Shown: positions 1 through 5,114, counted from the stretch's first letter. The stretch: 5,114 nucleotides of DNA from Micrococcaceae bacterium UBA6021 (GCA_002427975.1 DIZT01000202.1:1-5114); one strand, 5' to 3'. Notes: a model not told the origin generated them from the sequence alone. A program made the numbers and translations.

Positions 1-59
1 TACGACCATATGACTTTGCCGCCCTCAAACCGGCAACAAGTGGACAAAAACTCAGGACG

Positions 60-713
60 TTAGAAGCCCTGCGGCTGCCATTCGCCGGTGACGAGGTAGG
101 TGACTTTGCGGGCCACGGACACTCCGTGGTCAGCGAACCGTTCGAAGTAGCGGCTGGCGAGGGCCACGTCCACGGTGGTGGCGGGGGATTCGGCCCAGTC
201 CGGAGATGCGATCGCCTTGAAGACACTCAGGTGAAGATCGTCGATGGTGGTGTTGGCCTTCAGGATGTCGCGGGCTACTTCGAGGTCCCGGGATTCCAGC
301 AACACAATGAGGTTGTCCGCGATCAGCTGGTCCTGCTCAGCCATTTTGTTGAACGTTTCCGTCATGGACGCCGGGATCACCACGGACGGGAAGCGCAGTC
401 GCGCCAACTGGGCGATGTGCCGGGCCAGGTCGCCCATCCGCTCCAGCGAAGCACTCATGCGGAGGGCACCGACGATCATGCGGAGGTCGCTGGCTACCGG
501 TCCCTGAAGGGCCAGGATATCGATAGCGCGTTCGTCCAGGCTGGTCTGCAGGAAATCGATGCGGGCGTCCGCGGCAATGACGTCCTCGGCCAGATCGACG
601 TCGGCAACCTGGAAGGACGTGGCGGCCTTCACAAGGGCCTCGCTGACCAACTTCGAAATCTCGACCAGCTGGTCACCCACCTGGGTCAGCTCTTCCTGAA
701 AAACCTTACGCAC
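60..713 (-). CDS. phoU: PhoU, phosphate-signalling regulator protein
   Basis: PhoU is a cytoplasmic helical protein that links the Pst phosphate transporter to the PhoR/SenX3-type kinase and keeps the Pho response off when phosphate is plentiful. The 217-residue product (family usual about 210-240) begins MRKVFQEELTQVGDQL and shows the two-fold PhoU repeat. Each half carries an acidic metal-binding signature, ERMGDLARHI (E91, D95) and YFERFADHGVSVAR (E191, D195, H196). The start is GTG at 713, because AAGGAAAGGA lies 7 bases upstream of it and family homology begins here. An in-frame ATG at 782 would add 23 unrelated residues (PNGDMSSVCHMAGRDF...) and run towards the promoter. The stop is TAA at 60-62. 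The gene is divergent from senX3, and the shared upstream region holds a putative PHO box, so RegX3-type control is likely. No pst genes are in the window. Confidence 0.95.
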   Translation of the reverse strand: MRKVFQEELTQVGDQLVEISKLVSEALVKAATSFQVADVDLAEDVIAADARIDFLQTSLDERAIDILALQGPVASDLRMIVGALRMSASLERMGDLARHIAQLARLRFPSVVIPASMTETFNKMAEQDQLIADNLIVLLESRDLEVARDILKANTTIDDLHLSVFKAIASPDWAESPATTVDVALASRYFERFADHGVSVARKVTYLVTGEWQPQGF

Positions 714-720
714 GTGGGCG

Positions 721-730
721 TCCTTTCCTT
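721..730 (-). promoter_or_regulatory. phoU ribosome binding site
   Basis: On the minus strand this reads AAGGAAAGGA and ends 7 bases before the GTG at 713. It is the best Shine-Dalgarno match in the region and decides the phoU start in favour of GTG 713 over the upstream ATG at 782. Confidence 0.75.
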
Positions 731-808
731 GGAAATCCCGCCCCGCCATGTGGCAGACGGAACTCATGTCGCCGTTCGGCACTCCAACGGGTAACTCTGT
801 CAGCGTGC

Positions 809-852
809 GGTGAACGATTAGCCATCTGTAGATGAACGTTAGCTGAACCGTC
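809..852. promoter_or_regulatory. Putative PHO box: 11-bp direct repeats between phoU and senX3
   Basis: Four consecutive 11-base units can be laid out at 809-819, 820-830, 831-841 and 842-852. On the plus strand they read GGTGAACGATT, AGCCATCTGTA, GATGAACGTTA and GCTGAACCGTC. Units 1, 3 and 4 contain TGAAC at 811, 833 and 844, exactly 22 and 11 bases apart; unit 2 is degenerate. On the minus strand the three good units read GTTCACC, GTTCATC and GTTCAGC. Known biology: Streptomyces PhoP binds 11-nt direct repeat units with a GTTCACC-like core, including between phoU and phoRP. RegX3 here has the same kind of winged-helix domain, so autoregulation of both divergent transcripts is the natural inference. 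Binding is not proven. Confidence 0.72.
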
Positions 853-854
853 CG

Positions 855-860
855 TACAAT
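855..860 (+). promoter_or_regulatory. Candidate -10 element of the senX3-regX3 operon
   Basis: TACAAT is close to the TATAAT consensus and starts 6 bases after the last TGAAC repeat core (844-848). The -35 position (about 832-837, ATGAAC) is a poor TTGACA match but coincides with PHO units 3 and 4, as expected for an activator-dependent promoter. A start near 867 would give a leader of about 40 bases. A competing possibility is a leaderless transcript from TAAGCT at 897-902. Confidence 0.5.
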
Positions 861-908
861 GGCCCGGGACGCACCGGCCGGCCATTAACCACAGCATAAG
901 CTGGAGCT

Positions 909-2126
909 GTGGATCCTACGCTCATCGGTGTCATCGCCGGCCTTGTCGGCCTGTCGCTCGGCACCTTCGGCGTGCTCGCCTTCAGGGTCAGTGAAAAGCA
1001 GCGCCAGCTCATTGACGTCGACGTCGATGAGCTCGCGTTGCCGGCGGGCGCCGCGGAGGTGCTCGCCGTCGTCGGGCGGGCCTTTGTGGTGGTGGACGCG
1101 GTGGACGGCGTGGTGCGGGCCAGTCCGGCAGCCTATGCCTATGGTCTGGTTCGCGGCCATACGGTGGTCCACAAGGAACTGCTGGACATGACGGCCGGCG
1201 TGCGGCGCGACGGCGTGATACTGGAAAAACGCCTGGAGCTGCAGCGGGGTCCGCTGGGCCAGGGGACCATCATTGTGCAGGTCCGGGCAGCCATGCTCGG
1301 CGAGGAATATATCGTCCTGCTGGCGGATGACCGCACCGAGATCACCCGCACCGAGGAGATCCGGAACGATTTCGTGGCCAATGTTTCCCACGAGCTGAAA
1401 ACCCCGGTGGGGGCCATATCCCTGCTGGCCGAGGCGCTGGAGTCCTCGGCCGACGACGAAGAGGCCGTCCGCCGGTTCGCCAAGCGGATGCACAAAGAGT
1501 CAGGCCGGCTTGCCGCCCTGGTCCAGGACATCATTGAGCTATCACGCCTCCAAGGTGCCAGCGTGTCCCAAGAGGGCAGGGCCGTTGACATCAACGCGGT
1601 CATCACCGAGGCCGTGGACCGCTCCCAGCTCCCCGCTGAAAGCAAGAACATCCGGATAGTGGTGGGTGACCGGGTTGAAGCCACCGTCTTTGGCGACCGG
1701 GACCTGCTGGTTACCGCACTGCGTAACCTGATCGACAACGCCATTCGCTACTCCCCGGAGAACACCAGGGTGGGCGTGGGCGTACGGTCCAAAGACGGGC
1801 TGATCGCCGTTTCGGTCACGGACCAGGGCGAGGGGCTGACCCCGGAGGACCAGGAACGGGTGTTTGAACGCTTCTATCGGGTGGATGCGGCGCGTTCGCG
1901 CCACACAGGCGGAACGGGCCTGGGCCTGAGCATCGTCAAGCACGTTGCCTCCAACCACGGCGGTGAAGTGACATTGTGGTCACGGCCCGGCCAGGGTTCC
2001 ACTTTCACCCTGAGGCTGCCTGAGATGGAAAGCCAGGACGAACCGGATATCGCAGGTGTCAAAGAACCAGCCGTACCCGTGCGCAAAAAAGAACGCGGCG
2101 TACATGAGCAAGGAGCCAGTGCTTGA
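909..2126 (+). CDS. senX3: SenX3/PhoR-type phosphate sensor histidine kinase
   Basis: This is a membrane-anchored histidine kinase that phosphorylates the RegX3-type regulator encoded next to it. The 405 residues (M. tuberculosis SenX3 is about 410) comprise one hydrophobic segment at about 5-25, a PAS-like region at about 48-140, and a HisKA helix with the phospho-acceptor H161 in FVANVSHELKTPVGA. The ATP-binding domain follows: N box LRNLIDNAIRYSP (N273, N277), G1 DQGEGL (305-310), F box ERVFERFYR (316-324) and G2 GGTGLGLSI (334-342). A hydrophilic tail of about 33 residues ends it. No extracellular sensor domain is present. The start is GTG at 909, the only start that keeps the whole membrane segment, with an in-frame stop at 897-899 just upstream. 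Its Shine-Dalgarno is poor: GGAG at 903-906 is only 2 bases away. The TGA stop overlaps the regX3 start. Confidence 0.94.
   Translation: MDPTLIGVIAGLVGLSLGTFGVLAFRVSEKQRQLIDVDVDELALPAGAAEVLAVVGRAFVVVDAVDGVVRASPAAYAYGLVRGHTVVHKELLDMTAGVRRDGVILEKRLELQRGPLGQGTIIVQVRAAMLGEEYIVLLADDRTEITRTEEIRNDFVANVSHELKTPVGAISLLAEALESSADDEEAVRRFAKRMHKESGRLAALVQDIIELSRLQGASVSQEGRAVDINAVITEAVDRSQLPAESKNIRIVVGDRVEATVFGDRDLLVTALRNLIDNAIRYSPENTRVGVGVRSKDGLIAVSVTDQGEGLTPEDQERVFERFYRVDAARSRHTGGTGLGLSIVKHVASNHGGEVTLWSRPGQGSTFTLRLPEMESQDEPDIAGVKEPAVPVRKKERGVHEQGASA
2110..2115 (+). promoter_or_regulatory. regX3 ribosome binding site inside the end of senX3
   Basis: AAGGAG lies 7 bases before the TTG start at 2123. Strong placement supports the unusual TTG codon as the real start and suggests translational coupling with senX3. 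Confidence 0.8.
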
Positions 2127-2803
2127 GCAGGATTTTGATTGTCGAAGACGAAGAATCGTTCAGTGATCCGCTGTCCTATTTGCTGGGCAAGGAGGGATTC
2201 GAGGTTGAAGTTGTAGACAACGGCCTCGACGCCATCACCGAATTCGACCGGAACGGGGCGGATCTGGTGCTGCTGGACCTGCAGCTTCCCGGCCTGTCAG
2301 GCACCGAGGTCTGCCGCCAGCTGCGGCAGCGCTCCAGCGTTCCGGTCATCATGCTGACGGCCAAGGACTCCGAGATCGACAAGGTGGTTGGCCTGGAGCT
2401 GGGTGCCGACGACTACGTCACCAAGCCATACTCGTCCCGCGAACTGGTGGCCCGGGTCCGGGCAGTGCTCCGCCGGCAGGGCGAACCCGAGGAACTGATC
2501 TCGGCCACAGTCCAGGCCGGTCCTGTCCGGATGGACATCGAACGGCATGTGGTCAGCGTCGATGGCCAGCAGGTCCTCCTGCCGCTTAAGGAATTCGAGC
2601 TGCTGGAAATGCTGCTGCGCAACTCCGGCCGCGTGCTGACCCGCGGCCAGCTGATCGACCGCGTCTGGGGCTCGGACTACGTGGGGGATACCAAGACCCT
2701 TGATGTCCACGTCAAGCGCCTGCGCGGCAAGATCGAGCCGGACCCCTCCGTGCCCCGCTACCTGGTGACAGTCCGCGGCCTCGGCTACAAGTTCGAGCCG
2801 TAG
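2123..2803 (+). CDS. regX3: RegX3/PhoP-type response regulator, OmpR family
   Basis: This is a DNA-binding response regulator for phosphate starvation genes, phosphorylated by the kinase encoded upstream. The 226-residue product (M. tuberculosis RegX3 is 227) has a receiver domain at about 1-120 with the acidic pair E8/D9, phospho-acceptor D52 in LVLLDLQLPG, T79 in IMLTAKD, and K101 in DYVTKPY. A winged-helix OmpR/PhoB-type domain follows at about 130-226, with the recognition-helix region DTKTLDVHVKRLRGKI (189-204) and the wing VTVRGLGYKFEP at the C-terminus. It is near-identical in key stretches to remembered RegX3 (SEIDKVVGLELGADDYVTKP, SGRVLTRGQLIDRVWG). It starts with TTG inside the senX3 stop (4-base overlap TTGA), so the two are co-translated. 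A strong terminator follows about 40 bases after its stop. The 11-bp repeats upstream of senX3 are its likely operator. Confidence 0.96.
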   Translation: MSRILIVEDEESFSDPLSYLLGKEGFEVEVVDNGLDAITEFDRNGADLVLLDLQLPGLSGTEVCRQLRQRSSVPVIMLTAKDSEIDKVVGLELGADDYVTKPYSSRELVARVRAVLRRQGEPEELISATVQAGPVRMDIERHVVSVDGQQVLLPLKEFELLEMLLRNSGRVLTRGQLIDRVWGSDYVGDTKTLDVHVKRLRGKIEPDPSVPRYLVTVRGLGYKFEP

Positions 2804-2842
2804 GCCACCACACCGGACTCGAGGCACCCGAGGCATCAGGCA

Positions 2843-2883
2843 CACAAAAGGAGGGGCTCCCCGCGAGAGCCCCTCCTTTTGTG
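2843..2883. terminator. Bidirectional rho-independent terminator between regX3 and the lipoprotein gene
   Basis: The left arm at 2843-2859 (CACAAAAGGAGGGGCTC) pairs perfectly with the right arm at 2867-2883, giving a 17-bp stem with a 7-base loop (CCCGCGA). AAAA on the left arm and TTTT on the right arm give a U-tract in RNA from either direction. The site lies 39 bases past the regX3 stop and 15 bases past the lipoprotein gene stop on the other strand, so it can end both convergent transcripts. Confidence 0.92.
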
Positions 2884-2898
2884 CTTTGTCGCTGCTGC

Positions 2899-3459
2899 CT
2901 AGTGGGCCGCACCCGTAGTGGTGGCCGACGGCGACGGGCTGGGTGAGGCTGATCCGGTGGGTCCGCTGCTGGCCGGCAGATAGTCCTTGTACTCCACCTG
3001 TGAGGCATCCAGGACTGGCACCTTGATGGTCTTGGTCACGCCGGTTCCGTCCTCGGTGACCTTGACGTCCACCAGCGAACCGGCTTTGCCACCGGTGGTG
3101 CTGAGGATGGCTTCATCGGTGGAGTCGTTGAGCAGGGTGTAGGAGTTGGCCTTCACCGGCACCTGCGTCTGCGAACCTTCGGCCCCGTTGACCGTGAGCT
3201 TGACATCCTGCGATGAGGAGTTGTAAACGGCGCCGATCAGGCGGCCTGGCTTGTCTTCGCCGGCGGAGATAATCAGCATGTTCCGCAGCTGCAGCGGACC
3301 CAGATCGGCGCGGATGCCGTCCGCTGCCGCGTACTGGTGAGAAGTCTGCTGGGGATTGATGTAGCCGCAGCCGGTCATCGTCGCCAGGACGAGGGCCAGG
3401 GATCCTGCCGCCAGTGCCAGTTTGCCGCCCTGGGCCCGGTTCATCGCAGTGAAACGCAC
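2899..3459 (-). CDS. LpqE-like secreted lipoprotein
   Basis: This is a predicted exported lipoprotein of unknown biochemical role. From the GTG at 3459 it has 186 residues: a short basic n-region, a hydrophobic core at about 14-27 (LALAAGSLALVLAT), and a lipobox-like MTGC with the lipidated Cys at 31. A mature part of about 155 residues follows, rich in predicted beta strands (ADLGPLQLRNMLIIS, GRLIGAVYNSS, TKTIKVPVLD). The last 23 residues form a Ser/Pro/Thr/Gly tail containing SPSPSPS. GTG 3459 is chosen because GAGGAG lies 8 bases upstream; an ATG at 3444 (181 residues) is possible but 23 bases from that site. Its position divergent from carD, plus motifs such as GCG near the lipidation site and the RLIG/VYNSS strand, resemble mycobacterial LpqE, which also neighbours carD. 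The resemblance is from memory. It lacks the histidine/methionine pattern of PCu(A)C copper chaperones. Confidence 0.82.
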   Translation of the reverse strand: MRFTAMNRAQGGKLALAAGSLALVLATMTGCGYINPQQTSHQYAAADGIRADLGPLQLRNMLIISAGEDKPGRLIGAVYNSSSQDVKLTVNGAEGSQTQVPVKANSYTLLNDSTDEAILSTTGGKAGSLVDVKVTEDGTGVTKTIKVPVLDASQVEYKDYLPASSGPTGSASPSPSPSATTTGAAH

Positions 3460-3467
3460 GTCACGTA

Positions 3468-3473
3468 CTCCTC
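3468..3473 (-). promoter_or_regulatory. Ribosome binding site of the lipoprotein gene
   Basis: GAGGAG on the minus strand ends 8 bases before the GTG at 3459 and 23 bases before the ATG at 3444. It therefore favours the GTG start. Confidence 0.6.
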
Positions 3474-3486
3474 GAGAGTCTTGAAC

Positions 3487-3492
3487 ATTATT
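3487..3492 (-). promoter_or_regulatory. Weak candidate -10 element for the lipoprotein gene
   Basis: AATAAT on the minus strand lies about 27 bases before the GTG start, so a transcript starting near 3480 would carry the GAGGAG ribosome site. No convincing -35 hexamer is seen at 16-18 bases. This is a candidate only. Confidence 0.25.
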
Positions 3493-3590
3493 CAGCCATA
3501 GCCTAACGGCAAACCGGACCAAACGAGGATTCCGGACGGTCACATTGCCCTTGGCAGCAAGCGGGACATGCACTATTATCTGCATCCGTC

Positions 3591-3610
3591 AAGGGGTCGA
3601 AGGGGGTCGA
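3591..3610. repeat. Tandem 10-bp direct repeat in the lipoprotein-carD intergenic region
   Basis: Two adjacent 10-base copies, AAGGGGTCGA and AGGGGGTCGA, match at 9 of 10 positions. They lie about 105 bases upstream of the carD start and about 130 bases upstream of the lipoprotein start. One-helical-turn spacing would suit a regulator binding one DNA face, but no known operator is recognised. Confidence 0.5.
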
Positions 3611-3678
3611 TTCTGCCCATTTTCCGCGTATTTACGGGGTTTCGGGACCGGTTCCAGGCCAGTCATATGCCTGAATCG

Positions 3679-3687
3679 TGATAAACT
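3679..3687 (+). promoter_or_regulatory. Candidate extended -10 promoter of carD
   Basis: TGA followed by TAAACT (TANNNT form, 3682-3687) makes an extended -10 element. A start near 3694 would give a leader of about 20 bases that includes the AAAGGGGA ribosome site at 3698-3705. No good TTGACA-like -35 lies 16-18 bases upstream, which is common for actinobacterial housekeeping promoters with an extended -10. Confidence 0.45.
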
Positions 3688-3697
3688 GGTCTGCGGG

Positions 3698-3705
3698 AAA
3701 GGGGA
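3698..3705 (+). promoter_or_regulatory. carD ribosome binding site
   Basis: AAAGGGGA ends 8 bases before the ATG at 3714. This, with family homology, picks that ATG over the in-frame upstream ATG at 3678, whose extra residues [12 protein letters not shown] match nothing in CarD. Confidence 0.75.
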
Positions 3706-3713
3706 ATGTCCAC

Positions 3714-4196
3714 ATGGTATTTGAGGTCGGCGAGACAGTAGTTTACCCTCACCACGGTGCTGCAAAAATTGAAGAAATCAAGATGCGCACTGTCAAGGGC
3801 GAAGAGAAGATGTATCTCAAGCTCAAGGTGGCTCAGGGTGATCTGACCATTGAAGTTCCAGCAGAGAACGTTGACCTTGTTGGGGTCCGTGACGTAGTGG
3901 GCAAGGAAGGTCTGGAGCACGTATTCGATGTTCTCCGGGCTGAGTTCACTGAAGAACCCACCAACTGGTCGCGCAGATACAAGGCAAATCTGGAGAAGCT
4001 TGCTTCCGGTGACGTCATCAAGGTGGCAGAGGTTGTTCGCGACCTTTGGCGCCGTGATCACGATCGGGGCCTTTCCGCAGGTGAGAAGCGAATGCTGGCC
4101 AAGGCCCGGCAGATTCTGATTTCAGAACTTGCACTGGCTGAAAAGACCGATGAAGAGAAGGCGGCAAGCGTTCTCGACGAGGTTCTGGCTTCCTAA
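3714..4196 (+). CDS. carD: CarD, RNA polymerase-binding transcription regulator
   Basis: CarD binds the RNA polymerase beta subunit and the upstream fork of promoter DNA and stabilises open complexes, notably at rRNA promoters. The 160-residue product (M. tuberculosis CarD is 162) has an N-terminal CarD/TRCF RNAP-interaction domain at about 1-60 ([20 protein letters not shown]) and a helical DNA-binding domain at about 70-160. The latter contains [20 protein letters not shown] with the fork-contacting W85, then RDLWRRD and [17 protein letters not shown]25, an RNAP contact in mycobacteria, is conserved. Position 47 is Glu ([11 protein letters not shown]), where my recollection of the M. tuberculosis protein is Arg. 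The gene is divergent from the lipoprotein gene, has its own promoter-like element, and is closed by a strong terminator, so it is probably monocistronic. Confidence 0.97.
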   Translation: MVFEVGETVVYPHHGAAKIEEIKMRTVKGEEKMYLKLKVAQGDLTIEVPAENVDLVGVRDVVGKEGLEHVFDVLRAEFTEEPTNWSRRYKANLEKLASGDVIKVAEVVRDLWRRDHDRGLSAGEKRMLAKARQILISELALAEKTDEEKAASVLDEVLAS

Positions 4197-4204
4197 GAAT
4201 TGAG

Positions 4205-4241
4205 CCCCGGGGGTACGAAAGTACCTCCGGGGTTTCTTTTT
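4205..4241 (+). terminator. Rho-independent terminator after carD
   Basis: The 12-bp stem CCCCGGGGGTAC (4205-4216) pairs with GTACCTCCGGGG (4221-4232), with one G-U pair, and closes on a GAAA tetraloop. TTTCTTTTT follows at 4233-4241. It starts 8 bases after the carD stop and separates carD from ispD. Confidence 0.93.
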
Positions 4242-4319
4242 GCCCTTTTCCGGACCACGCGCCGGCTGTGGCACGCGCGTCGCACCGGTGGGTTTCGGCA
4301 GGCCGGGCACGCGGGGACG

Positions 4320-4325
4320 TAGGCT
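4320..4325 (+). promoter_or_regulatory. Candidate -10 element for ispD, possibly leaderless
   Basis: TAGGCT fits the TANNNT actinobacterial -10 form and ends 7 bases before the ispD ATG at 4333, so transcription could begin at or within a base of the start codon. The GGAG at 4326-4329 is only 3 bases from the ATG, too close for a good ribosome site. No clear -35 is visible. Confidence 0.35.
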
Positions 4326-4332
4326 GGAGCGC

Positions 4333-5114
4333 ATGAACAACGGACTTCCCCGCCCCGTCACCGCCGTCGTTATTGTGGCTGCCGGTTCCGGCGAGCGGCT
4401 CGGTTACGGCATGCCCAAGGCGCGGGTGCAGCTGGGGGGTGACGCCATCCTCACCCACGCGCTTCGTGGGGTCGCGGCCGCGGGCATAGCGCGCCAGATT
4501 TGTGTGGCCCTGCCGCCTGGCGATACCGTCCTGCAGGAATTGTGCGCGGCCTTCGCCGAGGAACTGCGGGCCGCCCACGCCGGCAACCCGGAGAGCCCCC
4601 TTCCGTTGGTGACAACGGTCGACGGCGGCGACACCCGTGCTGCGTCAGTCCGGTCTGCACTGGACGCCTTGCTCGACGGCACCGAAGCCGTGCTGGTCCA
4701 CGACGCCGCCAGGGCGCTGACGCCCGAGTATGTCTTCCACCGCGTGGTCGATGCGCTGGCTGCCGGCGCCGTTGCCGTGATCCCCGCCGTCCCGGTGGTG
4801 GATACGGTCAAGACGGTTACCCTGACCAGCGGCGATGACAGCAGTATCGCCCCGGAACTGGTGACAGGGACCGCCCCGCGGGAGGAGCTCCGTTCGGTCC
4901 AGACGCCCCAGGGCTTCCGGCTGTCCACGCTGCTCCAGGCCCATCAGGCGGCGTCGCACTTTGACGGGGAGCAGGCTGCAGCGGTCACCGACGACGCCAT
5001 GCTGGTGGAACTGCTGGGGGTCCCCGTGCACGCCGTCCATGGCTCCACCCAGTCATTGAAAATCACCACGCCCTTGGACCTGATCATCGCCGAAGGGCTG
5101 TTGGAAGGCCCGCT
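4333..5114 (+). CDS. ispD: IspD, 2-C-methyl-D-erythritol 4-phosphate cytidylyltransferase (partial, 3' end outside window)
   Basis: IspD catalyses CTP + methylerythritol 4-phosphate to CDP-methylerythritol + diphosphate in the cytoplasmic MEP isoprenoid pathway. The 260 visible residues, from ATG 4333, have no stop before the window ends. The nucleotide-binding signature VVIVAAGSGERLGYGMPKA gives R22 and K29, equivalent to E. coli R20 and K27. Further conserved blocks are VDGGDTRAASV (96-106), LVHDAAR with D124 (E. coli D106), VVDTVK with T158 (T140), VQTPQGF (189-195), TDDA (219-222) and SLKITTPLDL with K243 (K213). All catalytic positions are therefore present. Residues 80-90 form a short Ala/Pro-rich insertion relative to E. 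coli. The usual neighbour ispF would lie beyond the window. The carD terminator upstream implies a separate promoter. Confidence 0.95.
   Translation, partial: MNNGLPRPVTAVVIVAAGSGERLGYGMPKARVQLGGDAILTHALRGVAAAGIARQICVALPPGDTVLQELCAAFAEELRAAHAGNPESPLPLVTTVDGGDTRAASVRSALDALLDGTEAVLVHDAARALTPEYVFHRVVDALAAGAVAVIPAVPVVDTVKTVTLTSGDDSSIAPELVTGTAPREELRSVQTPQGFRLSTLLQAHQAASHFDGEQAAAVTDDAMLVELLGVPVHAVHGSTQSLKITTPLDLIIAEGLLEGP

Noticed and set aside
1..59. Possible end of an upstream plus-strand gene, or a phoU terminator
   Set aside because: A plus-strand frame ends with TAG at 61-63, but its 20 residues match nothing I know. On the minus strand only a short GCCG/CGGC pairing without a following T-tract is seen.
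126..794. Open frame of 222 codons on the plus strand opposite phoU
   Set aside because: It is antisense to a clear phoU, has Gly/His/Val-rich composition with no family motif, and no ribosome site. Long antisense frames are expected in high-GC coding DNA.
885..1493. Open frame of 202 codons on the minus strand inside senX3
   Set aside because: It mirrors the senX3 reading frame; the His/Gln/Asp-rich product resembles no protein family.
2297..2845. Open frame of 182 codons on the minus strand opposite regX3
   Set aside because: regX3 is unambiguous on the plus strand, and this frame starts inside the bidirectional terminator.
2899..3459. Copper chaperone PCu(A)C identity for the lipoprotein
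   Set aside because: The mature protein lacks the spaced His and Met copper ligands of that family.
3467..3479. ACTC/GAGT pairing around the lipoprotein gene ribosome site
   Set aside because: A 4-bp stem is too weak to claim control of translation.
4257..4280. Inverted repeat ACGCGC / GCGCGT upstream of ispD
   Set aside because: A 6-bp GC-only stem with a 12-base loop is easily met by chance in this base composition.
4018..4578. Minus-strand frame spanning the end of carD and the start of ispD
   Set aside because: It crosses the carD terminator and two well-supported plus-strand genes, and has no recognisable domain.
4500..4838. Arg/Gly/Pro-rich plus-strand frame inside ispD
   Set aside because: It is an out-of-frame shadow of ispD, whose catalytic motifs all lie in the other frame.

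Overview
This is high-GC DNA from an actinobacterium. The CarD, SenX3/RegX3 and IspD proteins look most like those of Arthrobacter-type Micrococcaceae; this placement rests on remembered protein resemblance and gene order, not a search. Nothing points to a mobile element, phage, CRISPR array or RNA gene. It reads as a conserved chromosomal segment with two functional blocks separated by a strong terminator. I did not find a clearly undescribed system. The most informative signals are regulatory.

Block 1 (about 60-2803) is a phosphate-signalling module. phoU lies on the minus strand, divergent from a senX3/phoR-type sensor kinase gene that overlaps a regX3/phoP-type response regulator gene by 4 bases. 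The 195-base region between phoU and senX3 carries three GTTCANC heptamers (read on the minus strand) in exact 11-base register. This is the layout of an actinobacterial PHO box, so the regulator probably controls its own operon and phoU. The kinase has only one evident membrane helix and no extracellular sensor domain, consistent with sensing through PhoU and a Pst transporter encoded elsewhere.

A perfect 17-bp hairpin with an A-tract on one side and a T-tract on the other (2843-2883) sits between the convergent regX3 and lipoprotein genes and can end transcription from both sides.

Block 2 (2899 to the window end) holds a small LpqE-like lipoprotein gene (minus), then divergently carD (plus), a classic GAAA-loop terminator, and ispD (plus, cut by the window end). 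The lipoprotein / carD / ispD order matches the lpqE-carD-ispD neighbourhood of mycobacteria. CarD is an RNA polymerase-binding regulator that stabilises open complexes. IspD makes CDP-methylerythritol in the MEP isoprenoid pathway. The CarD here carries Glu at position 47, where M. tuberculosis CarD has an RNA polymerase-contacting Arg.

Bases 1-59, downstream of phoU, hold no feature I can recognise, and no phoU terminator is visible there. No gene-free stretch exceeds 300 bases.
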